This document shows, piece after piece, positions 8,224 to 16,865 of a stretch of DNA of 64,000 bases. Origin of the DNA: Bradyrhizobium sp. CSA112 (lineage in GTDB: Bacteria > Pseudomonadota > Alphaproteobacteria > Rhizobiales > Xanthobacteraceae); the NCBI RefSeq assembly GCF_029051645.1, contig NZ_JAACFS010000003.1, positions 186,001-250,000 of the forward strand, read 5' to 3'. Position numbers and translations under genes: made by a program. Numbering within the stretch: the stretch's first letter is position 1; each line of letters starts with the position of its first letter. The notes beneath the pieces are model-generated. The model did not search any database. It saw only the letters and a list, made by a program, of their open reading frames with translations, and was not told where the DNA came from.

Positions 8224-9678
8224 ATGTGCGCGGGTGACGACAAGAGCTGTCCGGAATTCGAATTGCATCACCGCAAGTTCAGGGAAACGCTCGATCGGGA
8301 ACGCCGGTCGTTCTTGAGGTCCAGCTTCGCCGCGGCCGGGGGCGCGGCGGCGATGACTGCGGGCGGTATTTCTCTCGTGACGCCGCAGATGGCGGCTGCC
8401 GCCGAGCGGAACCAACCAGCTAAGCGGTCCTATCACCATTTGCCGGCGAACGGCGACACCGTGCATTGGGGCTATTTCAGCAAGAAGTTGAAACCGCAGG
8501 TCGAGATCGATTCCGGCGACTTCATCACCATTGAGGCATTAACCCACCATGCCAACGACGACGCCGAGCGCATGGTGAAGGGCGATCCCGGCGCCGAAAG
8601 CGTGTTCCTGTGGACCAAGGAGAAGAAGGGCGTAAACCGACGCGGCGCAGGACCGATGGATGCCTCGCTGTTCGGGCGTGGCGCAGGCGAGGGCCTTGGC
8701 GTACACATCTGCACCGGCCCGGTCTACGTACGCGGCGCCCAGGAGGGTGACGTGATCGAGTTGCGCATTATCGACGTCACGCCCCGACCTTGCGCCAATC
8801 CGCAATATCCCGGAAAGGCTTTCGGCAGCAACGCGGCCGCATGGTGGGGCTTTCACTACAAGGACCTGCTCACCGAGCCAAAGCCGCGCGAAGTGGTCAC
8901 GATCTACGAAGTCGACGCCACCGGCGAGCGCAACTGGGCGAAAGCCGTGTATAATTTCCGATGGACTCCGCAGACGGACCCCTCCGGCGTAGTTCACAAA
9001 ACCATCGACTATCCTGGCGTTCCAGTCGATCACTCTACGATCAAGGAAAACCATGGCATCTTGAAGAATGTGCGCATTCCGATACGCCCACATTTCGGCG
9101 TGATAGGCTTGGCGCCCAAGGAGGCTGATATCGTCGACTCGATTCCGCCGAGCTATACCGGCGGCAACATCGATAATTGGCGGATAGGAAAGGGCGCCAC
9201 GATGTATTATCCGGTTGCTGTCGATGGTGGCCTGTTATCGGTTGGCGATTCGCATGCTTCTCAGGGAGATTCCGAGCTGTGCGGTACGGCAATCGAATGC
9301 TCGCTGAACGGCACTTTCCAGATCATCCTGCACAAGAAAAACGATCTCGTCGGTACGGCTCTCGAAGCTCTAGACTACCCGATGCTGGAAACCAAGGACG
9401 AGTGGCTGGTGCACGGCTTCAGCTTCGCCAACTATCTCACCGAATTAGGGGACAAGGCACAGTCGGACATTTACTCGAAATCATCGGTCGACCTGGCTTT
9501 GCGCGATGCGTTCCGGAAGATGCGCAAATTTTTGATGACAACCAAAAAGCTGACCGAGGATGAGGCGATCTCTTTGATTACGATTGGCGTCGACTTCGGC
9601 ATCACCCAAGTGGTGGATGGAAATTGGGGCGTTCACGCGGTTATCAAGAAGGATATCTTCGCCGGCGGCGAGGCCTGA
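8224..9678 (+). CDS. Acetamidase/formamidase family protein with Tat signal
   Basis: A 484-residue protein. The body matches the FmdA/AmdA family, which hydrolyses short aliphatic amides to ammonia and the acid: HICTGPVYVRGAQEGDVIELRI, the FGVIGLAPKE segment, and the GDSHASQGDSE motif near residue 340, which corresponds to the family GD.H..QG..E active-site signature. Unlike typical cytoplasmic members it has an N-terminal ERRSFLRSS twin-arginine motif followed by an Ala/Gly-rich hydrophobic stretch and an AAAAE cleavage region, so export is expected. AGGAGA at 8212-8217 supports ATG 8224 rather than the frame's first ATG at 8140, which lies in the palindrome. Confidence 0.88.
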   Translation: MCAGDDKSCPEFELHHRKFRETLDRERRSFLRSSFAAAGGAAAMTAGGISLVTPQMAAAAERNQPAKRSYHHLPANGDTVHWGYFSKKLKPQVEIDSGDFITIEALTHHANDDAERMVKGDPGAESVFLWTKEKKGVNRRGAGPMDASLFGRGAGEGLGVHICTGPVYVRGAQEGDVIELRIIDVTPRPCANPQYPGKAFGSNAAAWWGFHYKDLLTEPKPREVVTIYEVDATGERNWAKAVYNFRWTPQTDPSGVVHKTIDYPGVPVDHSTIKENHGILKNVRIPIRPHFGVIGLAPKEADIVDSIPPSYTGGNIDNWRIGKGATMYYPVAVDGGLLSVGDSHASQGDSELCGTAIECSLNGTFQIILHKKNDLVGTALEALDYPMLETKDEWLVHGFSFANYLTELGDKAQSDIYSKSSVDLALRDAFRKMRKFLMTTKKLTEDEAISLITIGVDFGITQVVDGNWGVHAVIKKDIFAGGEA

Positions 9679-9802
9679 TCCTTAACACCGATGCGGTCGG
9701 CTCTCGCAGAAGCTGGCCGCGTCGCGCTGCATTTCGGGTCAACCGCGCTGAGGTCCGAATCCGGATATCGAAACGCAGAGCAGCTTGACGGCTTCTTACA
9801 TG

Positions 9803-10657
9803 TCATCGCGGGCGCGCATCCTCTGCCGTGATCCGCTGCCACAGCGCCTTGATCATATCCTTCATTCGCAGCGCGTCTTGCCAGCGATCCGACAATTCCG
9901 CGCCGTCAGGCCCGGTGATGGCATAGGGCGGTGGGCCGAGTTCGCACAGGAAGGTCAGCACCGCATTGGGGCTCGCGCGTTTGCGCCAGGAGCGGATGGC
10001 GTATTCCCACCAGCCCATGAACAGATCGACCCAACCCTGATGCTGCGGAAAGCCCAGCGAGATCTGCACCTGCTCGCGGCTGGCGATCCGTCCGTGAATT
10101 CCCCAGGAATTGTCAAGTATGCGATGGATCATCGCATGATTGATCCGGTCCACCGGCCAGGCGAATTCGCGGCCGACGAGATAATGCGATACGTCAGCCG
10201 TTAGCCGCAGGTCGGGAAAGCAATCCAGCAGCTGCAACGTGAAAAACAGGTCCGTCGTCATGCGGTCGCGGTGGGTTTCCACATGCACCGCCAGACCCGC
10301 TTCATCACCCAGCCGCCGCCATCCCTCGAGCAGGGGAATGCACGCTTCCAGCCGTTGCGGCCGCACGTCCGGCTGTAGGTTGACGTGGTCGGCGCCTAGC
10401 CGCGCGACCAGATCGAGCACCGGTTTCAAGTCGTCGACGCAGGTAGGATAGCACTGCGCCTGCCAGATCATCCCATTCGCGCGAAGGAAGTCGGTGACTT
10501 CCCGCGCGAACGCCGGATCGATGAACCGGACACCGGCGCCGTCGAAGCCGGCGTCGCGGATCATCGCGAGCTGGGTTTGCAGCGGCCACTCCGCTTCATC
10601 CGCCCGCCGCCGCTCCATCGCCCAGAGCGACTGCAGGATGCGAAGTTGTTGCGCCAT
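9803..10657 (-). CDS. Sugar phosphate isomerase/epimerase-like TIM barrel
   Basis: A 284-residue protein of the xylose-isomerase-like/AP-endonuclease-2 TIM-barrel superfamily. The pattern of metal ligands is visible: VHVETHRDR (Glu/His), LRLTADVSHYLVG (Asp/His), IHGRIAS (His) and LCELGPPPYA (Glu). It is the last gene of an operon with the MFS transporter, whose stop lies 3 nt upstream of its start. Its likely job is isomerisation or epimerisation of an imported polyol, keto-sugar or hydroxy acid; the substrate is unknown. Confidence 0.85.
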   Translation of the reverse strand: MAQQLRILQSLWAMERRRADEAEWPLQTQLAMIRDAGFDGAGVRFIDPAFAREVTDFLRANGMIWQAQCYPTCVDDLKPVLDLVARLGADHVNLQPDVRPQRLEACIPLLEGWRRLGDEAGLAVHVETHRDRMTTDLFFTLQLLDCFPDLRLTADVSHYLVGREFAWPVDRINHAMIHRILDNSWGIHGRIASREQVQISLGFPQHQGWVDLFMGWWEYAIRSWRKRASPNAVLTFLCELGPPPYAITGPDGAELSDRWQDALRMKDMIKALWQRITAEDARPR

Positions 10658-10660
10658 CGG

Positions 10661-12019
10661 CTACGTGGCGTGCTGTGGGACAGCGGCCGTCGCGGCGTTC
10701 ATCCGGCCGTCGGATGTATTGTCGACGGTGATGCTCTCCTCGTAAGTCTCCGGACCACTCCAGATCGCGAGCGCGGTGAGGCCGGCCAGTAGTGTGGCGT
10801 AACATGCGACTGGCCACCAGCTTCCGGACCATGCCACCAGCGCCGCGGCCACGAACGGCGCCGGTCCGCCGGCCAATAGCGAGCCTAGTTCGCGCGCGAA
10901 GGCGAATCCGGCGAAACGCCGCTGCGGTGGGAACAGTTCGGCGAAGTACGCCGCCTGCGGACCGAACATCGCCGCCGTCACCACCGCGCGTGCGCCGATG
11001 AAGGCGACCGTGATCCAGATCCACTCCTTGGTGCCGACCAGCCAGAAGAAGGGGAACGCCCAGGCGATGCCGGCGAGCGCACCGAACATATAGACAGGAC
11101 GGCGGCCAATGCGATCAGAGAGCGTGGCGAAGCCGACAATGGTGAAGAGCTCGATGACGAAGGCTAGCATTAGCGCGCTGAGCGCATCGGATCTGGGCAC
11201 GCCGAGCGTGGTGATGACATAGCTGAGGCCGAACACCGGGAACAGATAGCCGAGACCATTTTCTGCCAGCCGAGCCCCCAGCACCACGAAGAAGTTTCGC
11301 GGATGCCGCTTCAGCGCTTCCATCGCCGGATTGCGCTCGACCTTGCCGCGCGCCACCACCGCCTCGGTGAAGACTGGTGTTTCCGTGATGCGTAGCCGAA
11401 CGTAGATGCCGACCATGATCAGCAGGAAGCTTGCCAGGAACGGAATACGCCATCCCCACGACATCAGGTCCTCGCGTGGCAGCAGGGTCACCAGCGCGAA
11501 CGCGCCGGCCGCCAGCAGATTGCCGACGGAAACGCCGAGCGGAGCAAAGCTGCCCCAGAAGCCGCGGTGCTTCGGGGGCGCGTTTTCCACCAGGAAGATC
11601 ACCGCGCCGCCATATTCGGCGCCGGCTCCCAAACCCTGGACGACACGCATGGCGACGAGCAGCGTCGGTGCCCAAAAGCCGATCTGGGCATAGGTCGGCA
11701 GCAAGCCGATCAGCGTGGTGCCGACGCCGATCATCAACAGCGTCGCCACCAAAACGGGTTTGCGCCCGAAGCGATCGCCCATGATGCCGAACAGGATGCC
11801 GCCGAGCGGCCGTACCACAAAGCCGACGCCGAAGGTCAGGAACGCGAGCAGCGTGCCGACCACGGGATCGCTTTTCGGAAAGAACAACTCGCCGAACACC
11901 AGCGCGGCGGCGGTGCCGTACAGGAAGAAATCGTACCATTCGAGCGCGGACCCAATGCTGGCCGCCAGTATGACGCGCAAGCGCGAGCGATCGTCAGTCT
12001 TCGCTGTGATCTCCGTCAT
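10661..12019 (-). CDS. MFS transporter, metabolite:H+ symporter (MHS) type
   Basis: A 452-residue, 12-helix transporter. The opening IGSALEWYDFFLYGTAAALVFGELFFP and the loop motif GDRFGRKPVLVATLLMIGVGTTLIGLLPTY are hallmarks of the MHS subfamily (ShiA, KgtP, ProP relatives) that import organic acids with protons. A second loop motif SDRIGRRPVYMFG begins the C-terminal half. It lies between the dioxygenase-like gene and the isomerase-like gene on the same strand, so it probably imports the substrate for that pathway, under the control of the divergent LacI regulator. Confidence 0.9.
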   Translation of the reverse strand: MTEITAKTDDRSRLRVILAASIGSALEWYDFFLYGTAAALVFGELFFPKSDPVVGTLLAFLTFGVGFVVRPLGGILFGIMGDRFGRKPVLVATLLMIGVGTTLIGLLPTYAQIGFWAPTLLVAMRVVQGLGAGAEYGGAVIFLVENAPPKHRGFWGSFAPLGVSVGNLLAAGAFALVTLLPREDLMSWGWRIPFLASFLLIMVGIYVRLRITETPVFTEAVVARGKVERNPAMEALKRHPRNFFVVLGARLAENGLGYLFPVFGLSYVITTLGVPRSDALSALMLAFVIELFTIVGFATLSDRIGRRPVYMFGALAGIAWAFPFFWLVGTKEWIWITVAFIGARAVVTAAMFGPQAAYFAELFPPQRRFAGFAFARELGSLLAGGPAPFVAAALVAWSGSWWPVACYATLLAGLTALAIWSGPETYEESITVDNTSDGRMNAATAAVPQHAT

Positions 12020-12124
12020 GGCTTTCCCCGTCTTGATTTTTTTGTCGTTGATTTATGGTCGTCGATTTATGGTCGTCGCCTCAGGCGTTGGCGTCCGTGC
12101 ATCGCACGGACGCATTGGCAAAAT

Positions 12125-12994
12125 TCAGGCGGCGCGGGTGAAGTAGGACTTCTTCGCCGCGGACTGGGTTTCGTAGATCGATCCCTGCCGCTTGGCCGGC
12201 GGCAACGGCAGTCGCACCGGAACATTGGTCATCCGCGGCGCAATGACGGGATCGCCTGACAGCAGCCGGCTGTTGAATTCGTCGAAGTCCTTCACGCCCA
12301 TCAGGGGCCATGCGTCGCTGGCGGCAACTTCATACAGCAGCAGATTGCGCGGGCGGTCCGAGGTGTTCATGGCCGATCCATGCAGCGCCCGAACGTGGTG
12401 AAACGACATGCTGCCGGCCTTGCCCATGCAAGGCACCGCGCGCTCGATTTCGTCCTTGATGATATCGGGATCGATCAGGCCGGCGAAGCAACCGTCCTCG
12501 CCGTGATGATTCCAGACCTCGCGGTTATGCGTGCCCGGCGTCACCAGCATCGGCCCGTTGGCGAGATCGCAATCGTCCAGCAGCACGCCGATCGCGAGCA
12601 CGTCGTCATTGGTGTGCGGATAGAACGCCCAGTCCTGATGCCATTCCACGGGCGAGCCATACTGCGCCGACTTCATGTTGAGTTTTGAGCCGTGCAGCCG
12701 CAGGCCCGGGCCGAGCAGCTTTTTCAGGATGTCGAGCACGGGTTCGCTGCGCACGATCTCGTCGAAAATTCTGTGCACCTTGTGCGGTGTCTTGATACGG
12801 CGGACCCGCGGGGTTTCCGCGGTATGCCCCGGTTCCAGATCATAGACGTCGGTGTGTTCAAGGGTTTTGGCCGATCCCGAGACCATCTCCGCGATCACCG
12901 AACGCACTTGGGAAAGCGTGTCCGCCCCCAGAACCTCAGGCACCACGATCACGCCATCGCGTTGATAAGTCTGCACATCCTTCTCTGAGATCAT
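12125..12994 (-). CDS. Phytanoyl-CoA dioxygenase (PhyH) family protein
   Basis: A 289-residue non-haem Fe(II)/2-oxoglutarate oxygenase. The iron triad HxD...H is visible as WHQDWAF and HHVRALHGSAMNTSDRPRNLL, where the downstream Arg would bind 2-oxoglutarate; the TYQRDGVIVVPEVL start is typical for PhyH. ATG 12994 follows AGAGG at 5 nt and is preferred over the upstream ATG at 13009. It is the first gene of the operon with the MFS and isomerase genes and faces the LacI gene across two operators, so it is very probably the regulated catabolic enzyme. The substrate is unknown. Confidence 0.88.
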   Translation of the reverse strand: MISEKDVQTYQRDGVIVVPEVLGADTLSQVRSVIAEMVSGSAKTLEHTDVYDLEPGHTAETPRVRRIKTPHKVHRIFDEIVRSEPVLDILKKLLGPGLRLHGSKLNMKSAQYGSPVEWHQDWAFYPHTNDDVLAIGVLLDDCDLANGPMLVTPGTHNREVWNHHGEDGCFAGLIDPDIIKDEIERAVPCMGKAGSMSFHHVRALHGSAMNTSDRPRNLLLYEVAASDAWPLMGVKDFDEFNSRLLSGDPVIAPRMTNVPVRLPLPPAKRQGSIYETQSAAKKSYFTRAA

Positions 12995-13010
12995 TTGGCC
13001 TCTTCCCATA

Positions 13011-13045
13011 TGTTTACGTTGTCATTTGCAATGTTAACGTTGTCA
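13011..13045. promoter_or_regulatory. Two tandem LacI-type operators
   Basis: Two 14-bp near-palindromes with a central CG, TGTTTACGTTGTCA at 13011-13024 and TGTTAACGTTGTCA at 13032-13045, have centres exactly 21 bp apart, i.e. two helical turns. Central-CG dyads of this kind are the standard target of LacI/GalR proteins. They sit between the divergent dioxygenase gene and the LacI gene, so they probably control both. Confidence 0.78.
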
Positions 13046-13092
13046 TTTGTCGTATTCAAGCCGAATCGTGCATTCCTGACCTGCATTCGCTA

Positions 13093-14103
13093 ATGTCCGG
13101 CCAGATGAGCACCGCCAGCCCCGAAGAACCCCATTCCGTCCCGACCTTGTCGGCCGTGGCCAAACTGGCCGGCGTTTCGTCGATTACCGTAAGCCGCGTG
13201 GTGCGCCTGCCGGATCTGGTGGCGCCGGAAACGAGGGGCCGCGTCGAAGCCGCGATGCGCGAGCTTGGCTATGTGCCGAATCAACTCGCCGTTGGATTGG
13301 CCAGGGCTCGCACCCGTTCGATCGGCGTGCTGGTGCCGACGATCGCCAATTCGATCTTCGCCGATACGGTGCAGGGCCTCTCCGACGAACTGGAGCCGCT
13401 CGGCTACGCCGTGATCCTGGCGCAGTCGCGCTACGACGCTGCACGTGAAGATCACATGCTCTCGGCATTGCTGTCGCGGCGCCCCGAGGCGATCATCATG
13501 GTGGGCTCGCCCGCCACGGAAGACGGGGCGCGGTTGCTGCGGCGCGCGGGAATTCCCGTCGCGGAGACGTGGGATCTTCCGGCTGCACCGATCGACGCCG
13601 TTGCGGGGTTCAACAATTACGATGCCGGCGTCGCGGTGGCGCGGCATCTCGTGGCGCAAGGCCGCGACAGTCTGGCGTTCATCGGCGGCGACGATCCGCG
13701 CGCTACCCGGCGCTGGAATGGATTCAACGACACGGCACAAGCGCTTGGCGCCAAAGCGCCGCGCCGGCTGGTGCTGGATCGCAACGCCTCCGGCAGTGTC
13801 GTCGCGCTTGCAGAACTGCCCGGTGTCGACGCCGTGTTTGCAGCGAACGATGCACATGCCATCGGCTTCATGTCCGGTCTGCGAAAGGCGGGCTTGTTGC
13901 GCGACGGCCCGGCGGCGGAGCAACCGGTCGCGGTCATCGGCCTCGGCGATCTCGAAATGGGCCGTCTGATCGCACCAAGTCTCTCCACCATCCGCGTGAA
14001 TGGGGATGCGATCGGGTGCACCGCTGCAAAATTGATCCTGACGCGGGCAGGGCCGCGTCACATCGATCTCGGATTTGAACTCGTCCTTCGGGATAGTGGC
14101 TAA
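13093..14103 (+). CDS. LacI/GntR(gluconate)-type transcriptional regulator
   Basis: A 336-residue regulator. Residues about 18-65 form the LacI DNA-binding domain (TLSAVAKLAGVSSITVSRVV ... RVEAAMRELGYVPNQLA with the hinge helix), followed by a periplasmic-binding-protein-like effector domain (IGVLVPTIANSIFADTVQGL; GFNNYDAGVAVARHLVAQG; FIGGD; FAANDAHAIG). The VVRLPDLVAPETR stretch resembles gluconate-repressor-type members. It is divergent from the PhyH/MFS/isomerase operon with two operators between, so it is probably the repressor, induced by a sugar or sugar acid. An internal ATG at 13105 is an alternative start. Confidence 0.92.
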   Translation: MSGQMSTASPEEPHSVPTLSAVAKLAGVSSITVSRVVRLPDLVAPETRGRVEAAMRELGYVPNQLAVGLARARTRSIGVLVPTIANSIFADTVQGLSDELEPLGYAVILAQSRYDAAREDHMLSALLSRRPEAIIMVGSPATEDGARLLRRAGIPVAETWDLPAAPIDAVAGFNNYDAGVAVARHLVAQGRDSLAFIGGDDPRATRRWNGFNDTAQALGAKAPRRLVLDRNASGSVVALAELPGVDAVFAANDAHAIGFMSGLRKAGLLRDGPAAEQPVAVIGLGDLEMGRLIAPSLSTIRVNGDAIGCTAAKLILTRAGPRHIDLGFELVLRDSG

Positions 14104-14424
14104 ACCATCGAACTGGGCCCGGCTATCTCCACCGGCGTGGACCCGTAGCAATGGGCTCCCAGAGTCGTCATATCAGCGTATGCACTTCACGTCGCACCAG
14201 TGCAGCGGTAACAGGCGGCGGCTTGCGCTTGGAGTTACACGAACTGATCCAGAACCCTCGACACATTGTTGAACTTGGGCTGAACTAGGCATACTCAAGC
14301 AAGCAGGTAGGCGCGGACTTCTTCGCGTAGGCCATCTGAAGGGCTCGGTGACCTCCGGCATCCCGGTTGCGCGGGCTGAAAGTTGATCGGGCGCGCCGAT
14401 CATTCGTGAGTCAGGAGAACGAAA
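14104..14424. other. Intergenic region without recognised feature
   Basis: No protein-like frame, terminator or operator was recognised between the LacI gene and the tiny frame at 14425. Confidence 0.45.
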
Positions 14425-14478
14425 GTGTTGGCCATCACCGCGATTATCGCCGCCTATATCGGATCGCTACGAAAGTAA
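14425..14478 (+). CDS. Possible 17-aa membrane peptide
   Basis: A GTG-started frame of 17 codons reading as a hydrophobic segment plus a basic end (LAITAIIAAYIGSLRK) follows AGGAGA at a good distance. Size and composition fit a small membrane peptide, but chance cannot be excluded at this length. Confidence 0.25.
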   Translation: MLAITAIIAAYIGSLRK

Positions 14479-14712
14479 GGCGCAGCCGGCGTACCGGCGT
14501 CATCGAGTATTTCCGGGATTATCGCGCACTGTAGATGCCGGCAGGTGATCGCGAGGAAGGGCGGGTTAAGCGAACGTTGAAGCCGATTTTCACTGCGTCA
14601 CCGCTTCTCGAAAGTTCCGCACGGGCCGAGCTGGTCGGCGCCCGCCAAGGACGAAATGCCGCCAAATAGCAATGCTTCCGTCGACCGATCTCCATAAGCA
14701 TTAAGGTCCGCT

Positions 14713-15930
14713 ATGAGTTCGTTCGAGGAACCCCCGGCAGTCGCGCACCGCGGCGCATTTGACGGGCCGGATTTCGCTTTGGAAGCCCTTGGCCGTTTAG
14801 AGCGCCGAGATCGGACCTGTCAAGGCGAACCAGCGACTTCGTCACTTCGACCGATCCTGCTATGCCTTCTGTGGTTGGCGGTGCTTGCACTCGGCTGCAA
14901 CGCCGTTCGAGCCCAAGGCGCAGCCCCTGACAGGGAATTGGTGGTGGCAACCAAGGAAGCCCCGCCCTTCGCGATGAAGCAGCCGGACGGGAGCTGGAGC
15001 GGTATCAGCATCGAACTCTGGAGAAAAATCGCTGCTGGAGCGCATTTGCGCTTTCGCCTGGTCGAGACCCAGAACGTGCAGGATCTGCTGGATGACGTCG
15101 CGAAGGGCAGCCTCGACGCCGGTGTCGCAGCGGTAACTGTGACCGCCGGGCGCGCACGCAGCGTCGATTTCACCCAACCCTTCTACAACACCGGACTTGG
15201 GATTGCGGTGCCGGTCAATGAAAGCGCCTGGCGATCGATCGGGCGGGCGCTTCTTTCCTTCGGCTTCTTCCAGGCTGTCGCGGTACTGCTCTGTTTTGCG
15301 ATGGCGGTCGGCTTCCTCATTTGGCTGCTGGAACGCCGGAAGACCGAACATTTCGGGGGTGGAGCCAAGGGACTCGGCTCCAGCTTTTGGTGGTCGACCA
15401 TTGCCATGACACAGGCAGGCGCCGCCCAGAATGCGCCAGCAACGCTTCCAGGGCGGATCGTCGCAACCGGGTGGATGATCGCTTCCGTTATCGCCATAGC
15501 CGTGTTCACCGCGGGCATCACCTCCACGCTCACGCGCCGAGGGCTCGAAGGCGCCGTTCACGGTTTCAACGACCTGCGATCCGTGCGCGTCGGCGCCGTC
15601 GCCAACTCTGCGACGACCGACTACCTCACTCGTCAGCAGCTTTCCTTTCGAGCGTTTCCAGACCTTCAAAGCGGCCTATCTGCATTGAGCCGTGGCACGG
15701 TCGATGCCTTCGTCCATGACAAGCCGCTTCTGACCTGGGTCGCGCGGAAAGACTTCTCGGCCTCGGTTCGTATTGTCGACACCAGCTTCAGCACCGAGAG
15801 CTATGCGATCGTGCTGCCGAAAGGCAGCACATTGCGGCCCATGCTCGATCTCGCCGTGCTCGATCAGATCGAAAGCGATTGGTGGCGACAGACGCTATTC
15901 CAAACCCTTGGAAATGCGCGATCTCCCTAA
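14713..15930 (+). CDS. Prokaryotic ionotropic glutamate receptor-like protein (binding domain with inserted pore)
   Basis: A 405-residue protein. Residues 46-62 are a signal/anchor helix; about 73-175 form the first part of a periplasmic SBP-3 type amino-acid-binding domain (LVVATKEAPPFAMKQPDGSWSG, TAGRARSVDFTQPFY). Residues 182-206 form a helix, 223-236 (SFWWSTIAMTQAGA) a pore-loop candidate and 249-274 a second helix, after which the binding domain resumes (VRVGAVANSAT to the C-terminus, with DAFVHDKPLL as second-lobe ligand site). This SBP-TM-P-TM-SBP order is that of GluR0. The K+-channel TVGYG filter is absent, so ion selectivity is unclear. No partner gene is adjacent. Confidence 0.85.
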   Translation: MSSFEEPPAVAHRGAFDGPDFALEALGRLERRDRTCQGEPATSSLRPILLCLLWLAVLALGCNAVRAQGAAPDRELVVATKEAPPFAMKQPDGSWSGISIELWRKIAAGAHLRFRLVETQNVQDLLDDVAKGSLDAGVAAVTVTAGRARSVDFTQPFYNTGLGIAVPVNESAWRSIGRALLSFGFFQAVAVLLCFAMAVGFLIWLLERRKTEHFGGGAKGLGSSFWWSTIAMTQAGAAQNAPATLPGRIVATGWMIASVIAIAVFTAGITSTLTRRGLEGAVHGFNDLRSVRVGAVANSATTDYLTRQQLSFRAFPDLQSGLSALSRGTVDAFVHDKPLLTWVARKDFSASVRIVDTSFSTESYAIVLPKGSTLRPMLDLAVLDQIESDWWRQTLFQTLGNARSP

Positions 15931-16014
15931 GGTGTCCAGTTGCGACCCCATCGGCTTTCTGTGTCGTCTCAAATTCCGCGGGGGCCTATTTCGACCGGAG
16001 CCGTCGCATGCGTA

Positions 16015-16269
16015 AGGGCCGTTCCGCCGCTGTTTCCGATTGCCCGCCAGGTCGGCGTGCATGAGGTGCACTATGCCATGGTGGTCGTGCTTGCGATGGG
16101 TATCGGGCTTTTCGCGCGGCCCTTCGGGGTGGGCTATTACGCAGCGTGCGCGATCAGCCGTATCAATCCTGATGAAGGCATGAAGCCGATCGCCGCCTAT
16201 ATGATCGCGCTGCTGATTGGCACGATCAACGTTGCCGCCGTGCCGTGGATTTCGATCGGCTTCCTTTAG
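16015..16269 (+). pseudogene. TRAP transporter large permease (DctM) C-terminal fragment
   Basis: The frame reads as the last about 85 residues of a DctM protein: PLFPIARQVGVHEVHYAMVV, GIGLFARPFGVGYYAACAIS and the terminal VAAVPWISIGFL, ending at TAG 16267-16269. The rest of the 430-residue permease is missing; upstream is the end of the receptor-like gene. It is a truncated remnant, probably left by a deletion or recombination. Confidence 0.82.
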
Positions 16270-16319
16270 TCGGATTGTCTTTGCCTGAAAAAGATTAAAG
16301 CTTGCCCGTTCACGCTGGC

Positions 16320-16729
16320 ATCTGCGCAGCCAGCGTGGCGAGGGCGGCTCCACTGCATTGCTGTGCTTCCGACCGGTCCCGCTATGGGCGTCAAGCTCAG
16401 CAAAAACATCGGCGGCTGCTTCCAAGGCGCCGAAGCTTGCAGGGAGTCCTGCGCAAAGACCGACCTGGATCAACACTTCCAGGATATCCATACGTGTGGC
16501 GCCGGCCTCGAGGGCGGCAAGAATGCGCATCCGCACACCTAGGATCCCAGCCGCACCCGATGCGCCGCAAGACGCGAGCAAGACCAGTTCTCGCGTCTTC
16601 AGGTCCAGCCTTCAGGTCCAGCCCGGACCGGTTTGACGAACTGCCAAACTCGGTCTCGATGAGCCGGCGTGCGAAGCCGGATACGATTGCATCCAGTGAA
16701 TTGATGAACCAGATCGGAGGCTCTCCCAT
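16320..16729 (-). pseudogene. Carboxymuconolactone decarboxylase-like gene broken by a 13-bp duplication
   Basis: Starting at ATG 16729 the frame reads MGEPPIWFINSLDAI... to about residue 37, then loses homology. Removing one copy of a 13-bp tandem repeat at 16598-16623 restores the continuous CMD/AhpD-like core GLDLKTRELVLLASC...ILAALEAGATRMDILEVLIQVGLCAGLPASFGALEAA. The 3' end is also lost: after FAELDAH the frame runs on without homology across the DctM fragment. Thus two independent lesions mark a dead gene. Its position between TRAP fragments suggests a former TRAP-linked catabolic operon. Confidence 0.82.
16598..16623. repeat. 13-bp tandem duplication causing a frameshift
   Basis: TTCAGGTCCAGCC occurs twice head to tail. 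Deleting either copy restores the reading frame of the surrounding CMD-like gene, so the duplication is the inactivating mutation. Confidence 0.9.
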
Positions 16730-16865
16730 GACCGTTCCGGCATCCTGCCGATAGGATAAAATCGATCGGTAGTTTCGTTGGAAATCCTGATCCTGCCCGC
16801 GCGTGTGAGACAATTGGCTGACTAGCTATTTTGGAGCAGTCGGGTTGGCACTAACGAGGTGCCGT

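Noticed and set aside
13090..14151. Long open frame (353 codons) on the minus strand opposite lacI
   Set aside because: Arg/His-rich shadow of a high-GC gene; the plus frame is a clear LacI regulator.
14860..15669. 269-codon minus-strand frame
   Set aside because: Shadow of the receptor-like gene.
15895..16581. 228-codon frame as a complete protein
   Set aside because: Only the N-terminal about 85 residues are CMD-like; the rest runs over the DctM fragment without homology, so it was treated as part of a broken gene.
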